Of a stretch of 8,953 bases of DNA, positions 1-6,263 are shown one piece after another (the stretch's first letter is position 1; every line of letters starts with the position of its first letter). The stretch lies in assembly GCA_009787435.1 (NCBI GenBank), contig WRFW01000170.1, forward strand, positions 1 through 8,953, written 5' to 3'. The DNA is from Defluviitaleaceae bacterium (GTDB lineage: Bacteria; Bacillota; Clostridia; Lachnospirales; UBA5962). The translations under genes and the position numbers were made by a program. Below the pieces are notes generated by a model. That model searched no databases and had not been told where the DNA came from. It saw only the letters and a program-made list of their open reading frames with translations.

Positions 1-395
1 TGAATAGCCATAGCTGTTTCTTCGTATAAAAAGACCGGCAGACCATTTTTGCTAACTTCCTCCGCAACTTCCTTAGAAAGTGCTATGCATTCTTCCATGG
101 TAATATTTTTTATAGGCACAAAAGGGATAACATCTACAGCACCCATGCGTGGGTGTTCGCCTTTGTGTGTGCTTAAATCAATATTTTCTATAGCATATTT
201 AGCTAGAGAGATTGTAGCTTTTTTAATTCCAGAATAATCGCCAAGAAGCGTTACAACTGTGCGATTATGGCTAGTGTCGCTGCTCGAGTCTAAAAGAGTA
301 ACACCCTCAAAACTTTTTGCCAAAGTTAGAAGCTCTTCTAAAACAGTGCCCCCGCTGACGCTAAAATTAGGAATAGCTTCAACAATTTTTTGCAT
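1..395 (-). CDS. ftcD: Glutamate formimidoyltransferase, N-terminal part (runs off left edge)
   Basis: The first 131 codons are present; the rest lies beyond the left edge. The enzyme family moves the formimino group from N-formimino-L-glutamate to tetrahydrofolate, the last step of one histidine degradation route, in the cytoplasm. The protein starts MQKIVEAIPNFS, the usual N-terminus of the family, and has LLDSSSDTSHNRTVVTLLGD at residues 34-53 and HKGEHPRMGAVDVIPF at 77-92. His81 matches in position the catalytic histidine reported near residue 82 of the mammalian enzyme. The start is ATG at 395-393, with an AGGAGAGG ribosome binding site at 410-403. It is divergent from nadD and has its own promoter at 466-494. 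A fused cyclodeaminase domain, if present, would lie outside the window. Identification is from sequence motifs I recognise, with no database check. Confidence 0.93.
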   Translation of the reverse strand, partial: MQKIVEAIPNFSVSGGTVLEELLTLAKSFEGVTLLDSSSDTSHNRTVVTLLGDYSGIKKATISLAKYAIENIDLSTHKGEHPRMGAVDVIPFVPIKNITMEECIALSKEVAEEVSKNGLPVFLYEETAMAI

Positions 396-419
396 ATTTT
401 AACCTCTCCTTTATTCATT

Positions 420-454
420 TTTTCCAAAAAGCTAAATATATTTTCCGAAAAGCT
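420..454. promoter_or_regulatory. Two 14-bp direct repeats in the ftcD leader, possible operator
   Basis: TTTTCCAAAAAGCT (420-433) and TTTTCCGAAAAGCT (441-454) differ at one base and start 21 bases apart, two turns of the DNA helix. They lie just downstream of the predicted ftcD transcription start, a place where a bound repressor would block transcription. The core TTTTCCGAAAA resembles the CodY box AATTTTCWGAAAATT, matching 11 of 15 positions by my alignment; the second copy matches less well. Regulator identity is an inference. Confidence 0.35.
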
Positions 455-465
455 CATTGATAATA

Positions 466-494
466 ATTATAGCAGAAATCCGCCGCAATTGCAA
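466..494 (-). promoter_or_regulatory. Promoter of ftcD
   Basis: Read on the minus strand, a TTGCAA -35 box (494-489) is followed by a 17-base spacer and a perfect TATAAT -10 box (471-466). A TGC directly before the -10 makes it an extended -10. Transcription would start near 459, leaving a leader of about 60 bases before ftcD. This is the pattern of the housekeeping sigma factor. Confidence 0.75.
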
Positions 495-535
495 CATAAA
501 CCTATAAAACCCTTTTTATTTATTGAAACAAAAAC

Positions 536-565
536 TTGCAAAACATTGGCATGATGTGTTATAAT
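536..565 (+). promoter_or_regulatory. Promoter of the nadD-rsfS unit
   Basis: TTGCAA (536-541), an 18-base spacer and TATAAT (560-565) preceded by TGT form an extended -10 promoter. The start point would be near 572, giving a leader of about 110 bases before nadD. In that leader (572-682) I see no terminator, small gene or riboswitch that I recognise. Confidence 0.7.
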
Positions 566-682
566 AGCTTTATAAAAATATTAAAAAAATTTGAAAGAAG
601 CATAGCCAAAATACAAACTTAGTATAGGACTGCTTGGGCATTTTAAAATTAAAAAAGACTTGAAACATTTGGAGATTTAACG

Positions 683-1834
683 ATGAAAAAAATTGCAATA
701 TTCGGCGGCAGTTTTGACCCTATCCACAATGGGCATTTGCAAGTAATGGCTAGCATAAAAGAAGATTTAGCAATAGATGAACTAATTATAATACCGACTG
801 GTGAAAACCCGCTTAAAGGCAAAAGAACGCCTAAAGAACACCGCTTAAATATGGTTAAACTAGCTGTAAATAAGCAAAATACAGATAAGCAAAAATATAC
901 TATATCGGATATAGAGATAAAACGTGCGGGGTTATCTTTCAGCCATGAAACTATGAAAATAATTAAAGAAGAAAACGAAGAAGCCGAGCTTTTTTTCACA
1001 ATAGGGGCAGATATTTTAGAAGATTTAGAAGCATGGGAAGGGTTTGAAAAACTGAAAGAGTTAGTTACTTTTTTAATTTTAAACAGACCGGGCTACCCTC
1101 TTAAAATTCCCAAAAATATAAAATACCGTGTTTTTAAAATTCCCTTTTTAGAAATTTCTTCAACATATGTGCGTGAACTAATTAGCGATGAAAAAGAATT
1201 TGAACACTTAGTGCCTAGAGAAGCGGCAGCATATATTAAAGAAAATGAGCTTTATAAAATAAGTTTTGATAACAGCATTTATGAATATGCCGATGCCGAG
1301 CTTAAAAAATTAAAAGAAAAACGTTACAAACATATATTTGGCGTTGCCGAAGAAGCTATGGCACTTGCAAAGCATTACAATATAAACGAAGAAAAAGCGA
1401 AGATTGCTGCCCTTTTTCATGATATTGCAAAAGAATACACGAGAGAACAAATAGACGAACATATAAAAAAATATAACACGCAAATGCCGCCGCTAACGAT
1501 AACACAAACACCTTTAATACACGGCTTTATAGGGGCAGACTTAGCCGAAGAGCAAGGCATACAAAATAAAGATATTTTAGACGCTATACGCTATCACACT
1601 ATAGGGCGAAGCAATATGGGTATGTTAGAAAAAATTATATATATAGCAGACGCTTTTGAACCAAATAGAATTTTCCCAGAAAGAGAAAAACTGAAAAGCT
1701 TAGCATATGAAGATATTAACAGAGCAATACACACGCAATTGATGTATTTATTAGAGAAAAAAAGGGGTATGTTTATTCACCCAAACTGCTTTTTACTATT
1801 GGAAGACTTAAAGGAGAACTATGGAATTAATTAA
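683..1834 (+). CDS. nadD: NadD-YqeK fusion: nicotinate-nucleotide adenylyltransferase plus HD-domain hydrolase
   Basis: This 383-residue protein joins two normally separate enzymes. Residues 1 to about 194 are NadD, which makes deamido-NAD from nicotinate mononucleotide and ATP. It shows the nucleotidyltransferase signature GGSFDPIHNGH (8-18) and the second motif ISSTYVR (158-164). Residues from about 200 to 383 are a YqeK-type HD domain, with H217 in YKHIFG, the HD pair H246-D247, H280, the YHT motif at 304-306 and D323 in YIADAFEPNR. YqeK proteins have been described as symmetrical diadenosine tetraphosphate hydrolases. The frame is continuous across a charged, probably helical linker (about 195-214). 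The start ATG has GGAG at 671-674, eight bases upstream. In most Firmicutes nadD and yqeK are adjacent separate genes followed by rsfS, so the fusion keeps the usual order. Its last 14 bases overlap rsfS. Confidence 0.93.
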   Translation: MKKIAIFGGSFDPIHNGHLQVMASIKEDLAIDELIIIPTGENPLKGKRTPKEHRLNMVKLAVNKQNTDKQKYTISDIEIKRAGLSFSHETMKIIKEENEEAELFFTIGADILEDLEAWEGFEKLKELVTFLILNRPGYPLKIPKNIKYRVFKIPFLEISSTYVRELISDEKEFEHLVPREAAAYIKENELYKISFDNSIYEYADAELKKLKEKRYKHIFGVAEEAMALAKHYNINEEKAKIAALFHDIAKEYTREQIDEHIKKYNTQMPPLTITQTPLIHGFIGADLAEEQGIQNKDILDAIRYHTIGRSNMGMLEKIIYIADAFEPNRIFPEREKLKSLAYEDINRAIHTQLMYLLEKKRGMFIHPNCFLLLEDLKENYGIN

Positions 1835-2132
1835 TCAATTTAAGCAAATTTTAGAGGAAAAACAAGCTGTAAATATTAAAGTGTTAAATATAAGCGAGAT
1901 AAGCAGCTTAGGCGATTATTTTATAATAGCAACAGCGAAAAATGAAAGCCATATAGACGCTTTAACGGACTATTTAGCAGAGCTTGCAAAACCTGCAAAT
2001 ATAGAGGGGCTTAAAAAAGATGGGTGGGTTCTTTTAGATTTTGGCAATATAATTGTTCATATATTTAACGAAGAAAACAGGAATTTTTACAACTTAGAAA
2101 GATTGTGGGTAGACGCAAAAGAAATATTGTGA
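1821..2132 (+). CDS. rsfS: Ribosome silencing factor RsfS
   Basis: RsfS (DUF143, YbeB/Iojap family) binds protein L14 of the large ribosomal subunit and blocks subunit joining when nutrients are scarce. The 103-residue product, at the short end of the family, has the typical early motif LGDYFIIATAKNESHIDAL (30-48) and the hallmark block GWVLLDFGNIIVHIFN followed by NFYNLERLWVDA near the C-terminus. The ATG lies inside the nadD-yqeK frame and has AAGGAGA at 1811-1817, so translation of the two is probably coupled. The neighbourhood, nadD and yqeK directly upstream, is the conserved one for this gene. The stop codon TGA (2130-2132) overlaps a predicted promoter for the next genes. Confidence 0.95.
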   Translation: MELINQFKQILEEKQAVNIKVLNISEISSLGDYFIIATAKNESHIDALTDYLAELAKPANIEGLKKDGWVLLDFGNIIVHIFNEENRNFYNLERLWVDAKEIL

Positions 2133-2138
2133 TATAAT
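2110..2138 (+). promoter_or_regulatory. Internal promoter for the alcohol dehydrogenase-xylB pair
   Basis: TAGACG (2110-2115, four of six consensus bases), a 17-base spacer and a perfect TATAAT (2133-2138) form a promoter inside the end of rsfS. The rsfS stop codon TGA supplies the TGn of an extended -10. Transcription would start near 2145, about 33 bases before the dehydrogenase ATG. Confidence 0.55.
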
Positions 2139-2177
2139 GGTGTGTGTAATTTTAAGACCATTCTTAGGAGGAATATA

Positions 2178-3353
2178 ATGCAAAATTTTTCATTTAAAAA
2201 ACCTACAGAGTTTATTTTCGGGAAAGATGTTGAAAATGAAGCTGGCAGCTATTTAAAAAAATATAACGCAAATAAAGTTTTAATTCACTATGGTGCAGGC
2301 TCGGTAGTTAAAAGCGGCTTGCTTGGGCGTGTGGAAGAAAGCCTTAAAAAAGAAGGCGTTTCTTATGTGCTTCTCGGCGGTGCTGTGCCAAACCCTGTGG
2401 ACAGCTTAGTATATGAGGGAATAGAGCTTTGCCGCAAAGAAAATGTAGACTTTATATTAGCAGTTGGCGGGGGCAGTGCTATAGACTCTGCTAAAGCAAT
2501 TGCTGTTGGTGTGCCTTATGAGGGTGATTTTTGGAACTTATTTGACCAAAAAGCACCTGTTGGAAAAGCTTTGCCAGTTGCAACAGTGCTAACGATACCT
2601 GCAGCAGGCTCTGAAGCGAGCTCTGCAACTGTTATTACTAAAATGAGCAACCCGCCGCTTAAAAGGTCTCTCGTGCATGATGCTATGATTCCGGTATTTT
2701 CATTAATGAACCCAGAATTAAACTATACATTGCCTGCATACCAAACAGCTTGCGGTGTAGTAGATATGACTAGCCATGTGCTTGAAAGATATTTCACAAC
2801 TACAAAAGGAGTAGAAATTACAGATAGGCTTTGCGAAGCAGTTATTCTTACTATAATTAAAGAAGCACCGATAGCAATTAAAGACCCGAATAACTATGAA
2901 GCTAGGGCAAACCTTACTTGGGCAGGAACAATAGCACACGATGGCACAGTTGGCGTTGGTAGAATGCCAGATTGGGGCACACATATGCTAGAGCATGAAC
3001 TTAGTGCAATGTATAACGTGGCACATGGGGCAGGGCTTGCAGTTATGTTCCCTGCTTGGATGGAATATGTATACGAAGAAGATTTAGATAGATTTGTTCG
3101 CTTTGCTGAAAATATTTGGGGAATAGAACATAAAGGGGACAAAAAAGAAACTGCACTTGCAGGAATTAAAGCAATTAAAGAGTTTTTTAAATCTATAGGA
3201 ATGCCAACTAGTTTTGAAGAATTAGGAGCAAAAAGAGAAGATATTCCAGCATTAATAGAAGTATTGAAAATAAATACTGGTGGAAGTTTTTCAAATTTTA
3301 AAAAGCTAGACATGGAAGACGCTAGAAAAATTTATGAGATAGCTGCTAGATAG
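2178..3353 (+). CDS. Iron-type (group III) alcohol dehydrogenase, butanol dehydrogenase/YqhD-like
   Basis: This 391-residue enzyme should interconvert aldehydes and alcohols with NAD(P)H in the cytoplasm. It opens with QNFSFKKPTEFIFGKD, typical of the BdhA/YugJ/YqhD branch. The dinucleotide-binding motif GGGSAIDSAKAIA is at 97-109. Likely metal ligands are D196, H200, H269 and H283; their spacing (4, 69 and 14) is that of the E. coli YqhD ligands. The phrase HMLEHELSAMYNVAHGAGLA is also diagnostic. I take ATG 2178 because AGGAGGA (2166-2172) sits just before it; an in-frame GTG at 2142 would add 12 residues but has no ribosome binding site and precedes the predicted transcription start. It is followed by xylB after only 8 bases, so the two are almost certainly co-transcribed. 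Cofactor preference and true substrate cannot be read from the sequence. Confidence 0.92.
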   Translation: MQNFSFKKPTEFIFGKDVENEAGSYLKKYNANKVLIHYGAGSVVKSGLLGRVEESLKKEGVSYVLLGGAVPNPVDSLVYEGIELCRKENVDFILAVGGGSAIDSAKAIAVGVPYEGDFWNLFDQKAPVGKALPVATVLTIPAAGSEASSATVITKMSNPPLKRSLVHDAMIPVFSLMNPELNYTLPAYQTACGVVDMTSHVLERYFTTTKGVEITDRLCEAVILTIIKEAPIAIKDPNNYEARANLTWAGTIAHDGTVGVGRMPDWGTHMLEHELSAMYNVAHGAGLAVMFPAWMEYVYEEDLDRFVRFAENIWGIEHKGDKKETALAGIKAIKEFFKSIGMPTSFEELGAKREDIPALIEVLKINTGGSFSNFKKLDMEDARKIYEIAAR

Positions 3354-3361
3354 GAGATTTT

Positions 3362-4822
3362 ATGTACGTATTAGGTTTGGATTTAGGGACTAGCTCTCTA
3401 AAAGCGTTGCTAATGAATAAAAGCGGCGAAGTTGTGCAAACTGCTACTGCCGATTACCCTTTAATTACTCCAAAGCCAGGCTATAGCGAGCAAGACCCGC
3501 AAGAGTGGCTGAATGCAGCTAAAAAAGTTATAGAAGAATTAAAAACTAAAGTGGCAGACTTTGAAGACACACTTGAGGGAATAAGCTTTTCAGGGCAAAT
3601 GCATAGCTTAGTGCTATTAGATGAAAATGATAAAGTTTTAAGAAACGCCATACTTTGGAACGACACCCGCACAACCGCCCAATGCGAAAAAATAATGGCA
3701 ACAGTTAAAAACATAGTAGATATTACTAAAAATATAGCATTAGAGGGCTTTACTCTTCCAAAAATACTTTGGGTGAAAGAAAATGAGCCAGAAATTTGGG
3801 CAAAAACAAAACACTTTTTACTTCCAAAAGACTATTTAGCATACTTCTTAACAGGAAACAAAAGCATGGACTATTCCGATGCCGCTGGAACTCTAATGTT
3901 AGATATTAATAAAAAAGATTGGAGCTCTGAAATAAGAGAAGCCTTTGAACTTAATAAAGAAATTTACCCTAAACTTTTAGAATCAACTAGCTTAGTCGGC
4001 ACTTTAAAAGCTGAATTTGGGTTTAAAAAAGAAGTGAAAGTGTTTGCAGGCGGTGCAGACAACGCTTGTGCAGCAGTTGGTGCGGGAATCGTTAAGCCTG
4101 GAATAGGAATGGCTAGCATCGGCACTTCTGGTGTGTTTGCAACTTATGAAGATAAAGTGAGAAGCTATGGCGGCAAACTTCACTTTTTTAACCATGCAGC
4201 CGAAAATAGCCACTATTCAATGGGAGTAACCCTTTCAGCAGGGCACAGCTTAAGCTGGTTTAGAGATACTTTTTCAAAAGGCGAAGATTTTAAAAACCTT
4301 TTAGAGGGCATAAACGAGCTTGAAAGCAGTTTAATTTTCACCCCATATATAGTAGGTGAAAGAACGCCCCATGTAGATAGCAAAATAAGAGGAAGCTTTA
4401 TAGGAATAGACACAACACACACTATAAAGCATTTTGCAAAAGCTATTTTAGAGGGAATTACTTTTTCTTTAAAAGATTCTCAAATAATAATGGAAGAAGC
4501 TAAAGGCGAAAAATTCAAAACTATTATCTCGGTTGGTGGGGGTGCTAAAAATAGTGATTGGCTGCAAATGCAAGCCGATATTTTTAATGCAGACATACAA
4601 ACGCTAACGGTGGAGCAAGGCCCTGGGCTTGGAGCTGCTATGCTTGCAGCTGTTGGCTGCGGCTGGTTTGAAAATATAGCAAGCTGTGCTGAAAAGTTTG
4701 TTAGCTATGGCGATATAATTAAACCTAATAGTGAGAGTGTTAAAAAATACGAAAGATTGTATGCAGAATATAAAAAAGTGTATGGAAACACGAAAGAAAT
4801 TTGCCACTCTTTATCTTTATAA
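3362..4822 (+). CDS. xylB: Xylulokinase (FGGY family)
   Basis: XylB phosphorylates D-xylulose to xylulose 5-phosphate, feeding the pentose phosphate pathway. The 486-residue product has normal length. It shows the ATP phosphate-binding start GLDLGTSSLKALL (5-17), SGQMHSLV (77-84, matching the Met-His pair of E. coli XylB), the LLPKDYL block (153-159), and GGADNAC (230-236) with D233 at the position of the catalytic aspartate. A second actin-fold motif is visible in SVGGGAKNSDWLQMQADIF. These features favour xylulokinase over glycerol kinase or gluconokinase. The ribosome binding site AGGAG (3352-3356) overlaps the stop codon of the dehydrogenase gene. No xylose isomerase is in the window, so the xylulose source is unknown. 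The stop codon overlaps the ATG of the next open frame by one base, and a strong terminator follows 22 bases later. Confidence 0.93.
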   Translation: MYVLGLDLGTSSLKALLMNKSGEVVQTATADYPLITPKPGYSEQDPQEWLNAAKKVIEELKTKVADFEDTLEGISFSGQMHSLVLLDENDKVLRNAILWNDTRTTAQCEKIMATVKNIVDITKNIALEGFTLPKILWVKENEPEIWAKTKHFLLPKDYLAYFLTGNKSMDYSDAAGTLMLDINKKDWSSEIREAFELNKEIYPKLLESTSLVGTLKAEFGFKKEVKVFAGGADNACAAVGAGIVKPGIGMASIGTSGVFATYEDKVRSYGGKLHFFNHAAENSHYSMGVTLSAGHSLSWFRDTFSKGEDFKNLLEGINELESSLIFTPYIVGERTPHVDSKIRGSFIGIDTTHTIKHFAKAILEGITFSLKDSQIIMEEAKGEKFKTIISVGGGAKNSDWLQMQADIFNADIQTLTVEQGPGLGAAMLAAVGCGWFENIASCAEKFVSYGDIIKPNSESVKKYERLYAEYKKVYGNTKEICHSLSL

Positions 4823-5376
4823 TGCTAAAAGTATCACCTTTACCAAAAATTATACCTTGGCTAGCAAGGTATAATTTTTTTGAGAGTTTTAAAAAAGTTA
4901 TACCAACTAAAAGCAGACGCAAGCAAATTTTAAATTTAGATGATATAGCAATTATAAGATATGCAACTTTTACAAACCAAAATAGTATGAAGCAATTAAA
5001 TAAAACTGTGGCAAACTATTTTAGAAAAAATTTTCATATAGATGATAAGTTAGCAGAAAGCTACATAAAAGATTATGAGATAATTAAGCAAAATGGCGAT
5101 GAAGTTTCTGTTATACTTGTCGCTATTTTGCATGAAAAAATTTTGCCTTTGCTTCGATTAAAACCAAAAAGTATTACACTTAAATCAATTGAAGCGGCTA
5201 AGAAGCTAGCCAAAAATGAAAGTGGAAAATACTTTTTATATACAGGGCACTATTATTTTTACATTGAAAATAATACGATTGAAGATATTATAGACGCTGG
5301 AATATACACCCCCAAAATGGCTATATACACTTATGGAATTGATAAAGTTTATTTTTTGAAGTGTGAAGTAAATTGA
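4822..5376 (+). CDS. Protein of unknown function, possibly a degenerate PilM-like fragment
   Basis: This 184-residue frame begins at an ATG overlapping the xylB stop codon (TAATG) and has no visible ribosome binding site, so it would need translational coupling. A TTG seven codons earlier has no better support. An alternative ATG at 4987 also lacks a ribosome binding site. The protein is lysine-rich and has no signal peptide or clear membrane segment. Residues from about 45 onward recall the actin-like pilus protein PilM from memory: IIRYATFTNQNSMKQLNK, then DYEIIKQNGDEVSVILVA, then LKPKSITLKSIEAAKKL, then YTGHYYFYIENNTI in place of the second phosphate motif. If so, the first ATP-binding motif is absent and the second has lost its acidic residue, so it would not bind ATP normally. 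PilM is usually about twice this length. Composition matches its neighbours. It is probably a real or recently decayed gene; the family is uncertain. Confidence 0.55.
   Translation: MLKVSPLPKIIPWLARYNFFESFKKVIPTKSRRKQILNLDDIAIIRYATFTNQNSMKQLNKTVANYFRKNFHIDDKLAESYIKDYEIIKQNGDEVSVILVAILHEKILPLLRLKPKSITLKSIEAAKKLAKNESGKYFLYTGHYYFYIENNTIEDIIDAGIYTPKMAIYTYGIDKVYFLKCEVN
4845..4881 (+). terminator. Intrinsic terminator after xylB
   Basis: A perfect 11-bp stem (ATTATACCTTG at 4849-4859, CAAGGTATAAT at 4865-4875) with a five-base GCTAG loop is followed by a T run. The A run before it (4845-4848) pairs with T's, extending the helix to 15 bp, and it could work in either direction. It is placed as expected for the end of the dehydrogenase-xylB unit, but lies within the downstream open frame. 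Confidence 0.85.
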
Positions 5377-5382
5377 ATTTAT

Positions 5383-5411
5383 AAAAAAAGACCCTAAAAG
5401 GGTCTTTTTTT
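5383..5411. terminator. Bidirectional terminator between convergent genes
   Basis: A perfect 12-bp inverted repeat (AAAAAAAGACCC at 5383-5394 and GGGTCTTTTTTT at 5400-5411) encloses a TAAAA loop. The A and T tracts on both sides let it stop transcription from the plus-strand gene ending at 5376 and from the minus-strand permease ending at 5418. Confidence 0.93.
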
Positions 5412-5417
5412 AGTAAC

Positions 5418-6263
5418 TTATTCTTTTACAGAGCCTAGACTAATACCGTTAACGATATATTTAGAAAGAACAGCGTATACGATAATTATAGGCACTAGTG
5501 TTATTGCCATGCCTAGATAAATTGCGCCGAAATCATTTCTAAACTGCCCAGCTTGCAAACGCTGCATTATTAAAGGCAGTGTGTGTAAATCTTGATTGCC
5601 TTGTATAATAAATAAAGGCGGCATAAATGAATTCCAAGCGGCAACGAAGCCAAATATAGCTTGTGTAAATGCACCTGGGCGAGCAAGTGGAAGTGCTATT
5701 TTATTAAATATAGTGAATTCTGAAGCACCATCTATACGGGCTGCTTGAATAAGTTCTGGAACGAGTGCTGCATCTAAATATTGTTTGAAAAAGAAAACGC
5801 CTGCCGGGCTTGCAATAGCAGGAATAATTAAAGGCCACATAGTATTAAGAAGCCCTATTGCGTGCATATATTGAAAAAAGCCTATTAAATAAAGCTGAAG
5901 CGGCACTAGAGTCATCGCTATTACGAAGCCATAAAATAAACGCTTAAATTTAAAATCATACACGACTAGTGCATAAGCTGTTAAAAGAGAGAAATAAACA
6001 GAAAGCACTGTGCTTGAAACTGCTATTATAGCACTGTTTCTAAAGCCTAATGGTATATTTATACCAAACCCTTGAATAATTCGCCAGTTTTCTAAAAGGT
6101 TTGTGCCTGGTAAAATTGAAAAACCTGTGTTTATTTGCTCTGTGCTTCTCGTTGCGTTTATTAGAAGCATATATATTGGCACAAAAGTTATTAAAAACAG
6201 CGTTATTAAGAAAATATATGCCAAAGTTTTATAAATATTATTTTTAAGCTTATATGTGTCCAT
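5418..6263 (-). CDS. Sugar ABC transporter permease, MalG type (CUT1)
   Basis: This 281-residue membrane protein is one half of the translocation channel of a binding-protein-dependent sugar importer. Six hydrophobic segments can be placed at about 12-34, 77-100, 109-130, 141-160, 198-220 and 247-267. The cytoplasmic EAA loop that contacts the ATPase is at about 170-196 (ELIQAARIDGASEFTIFNKI, then ALPLARP). The N-terminal YKTLAYIFLITLFLITFVPIYMLL and a C-terminus ending near GSVKE are typical of the MalG branch. The start ATG overlaps the stop codon of the MalF-like gene by one base (TAATG on the minus strand) and has an AAAGGAG ribosome binding site about a dozen bases upstream, so the two permeases are translationally coupled. 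The substrate cannot be told from the permease alone. A shared terminator closes the operon. Confidence 0.94.
   Translation of the reverse strand: MDTYKLKNNIYKTLAYIFLITLFLITFVPIYMLLINATRSTEQINTGFSILPGTNLLENWRIIQGFGINIPLGFRNSAIIAVSSTVLSVYFSLLTAYALVVYDFKFKRLFYGFVIAMTLVPLQLYLIGFFQYMHAIGLLNTMWPLIIPAIASPAGVFFFKQYLDAALVPELIQAARIDGASEFTIFNKIALPLARPGAFTQAIFGFVAAWNSFMPPLFIIQGNQDLHTLPLIMQRLQAGQFRNDFGAIYLGMAITLVPIIIVYAVLSKYIVNGISLGSVKE

Noticed and set aside
572..682. Riboswitch or T-box in the nadD leader
   Set aside because: I could not find a conserved box, a terminator/antiterminator pair or a strong hairpin; only weak pairing between GCCAA and TTGGGC is seen.
649..999. Minus-strand open frame opposite nadD
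   Set aside because: It has no ribosome binding site and lies fully opposite a strongly supported gene; its hydrophobic look comes from the AT-rich complement of lysine and glutamate codons.
2142..2177. GTG start giving a 403-residue alcohol dehydrogenase
   Set aside because: There is no ribosome binding site before it, it falls ahead of the predicted transcription start, and ATG 2178 has a near-perfect AGGAGGA and a family-typical N-terminus.
2894..3313. Minus-strand open frame opposite the alcohol dehydrogenase gene
   Set aside because: No family resemblance and no ribosome binding site; it is the mirror of conserved dehydrogenase sequence.
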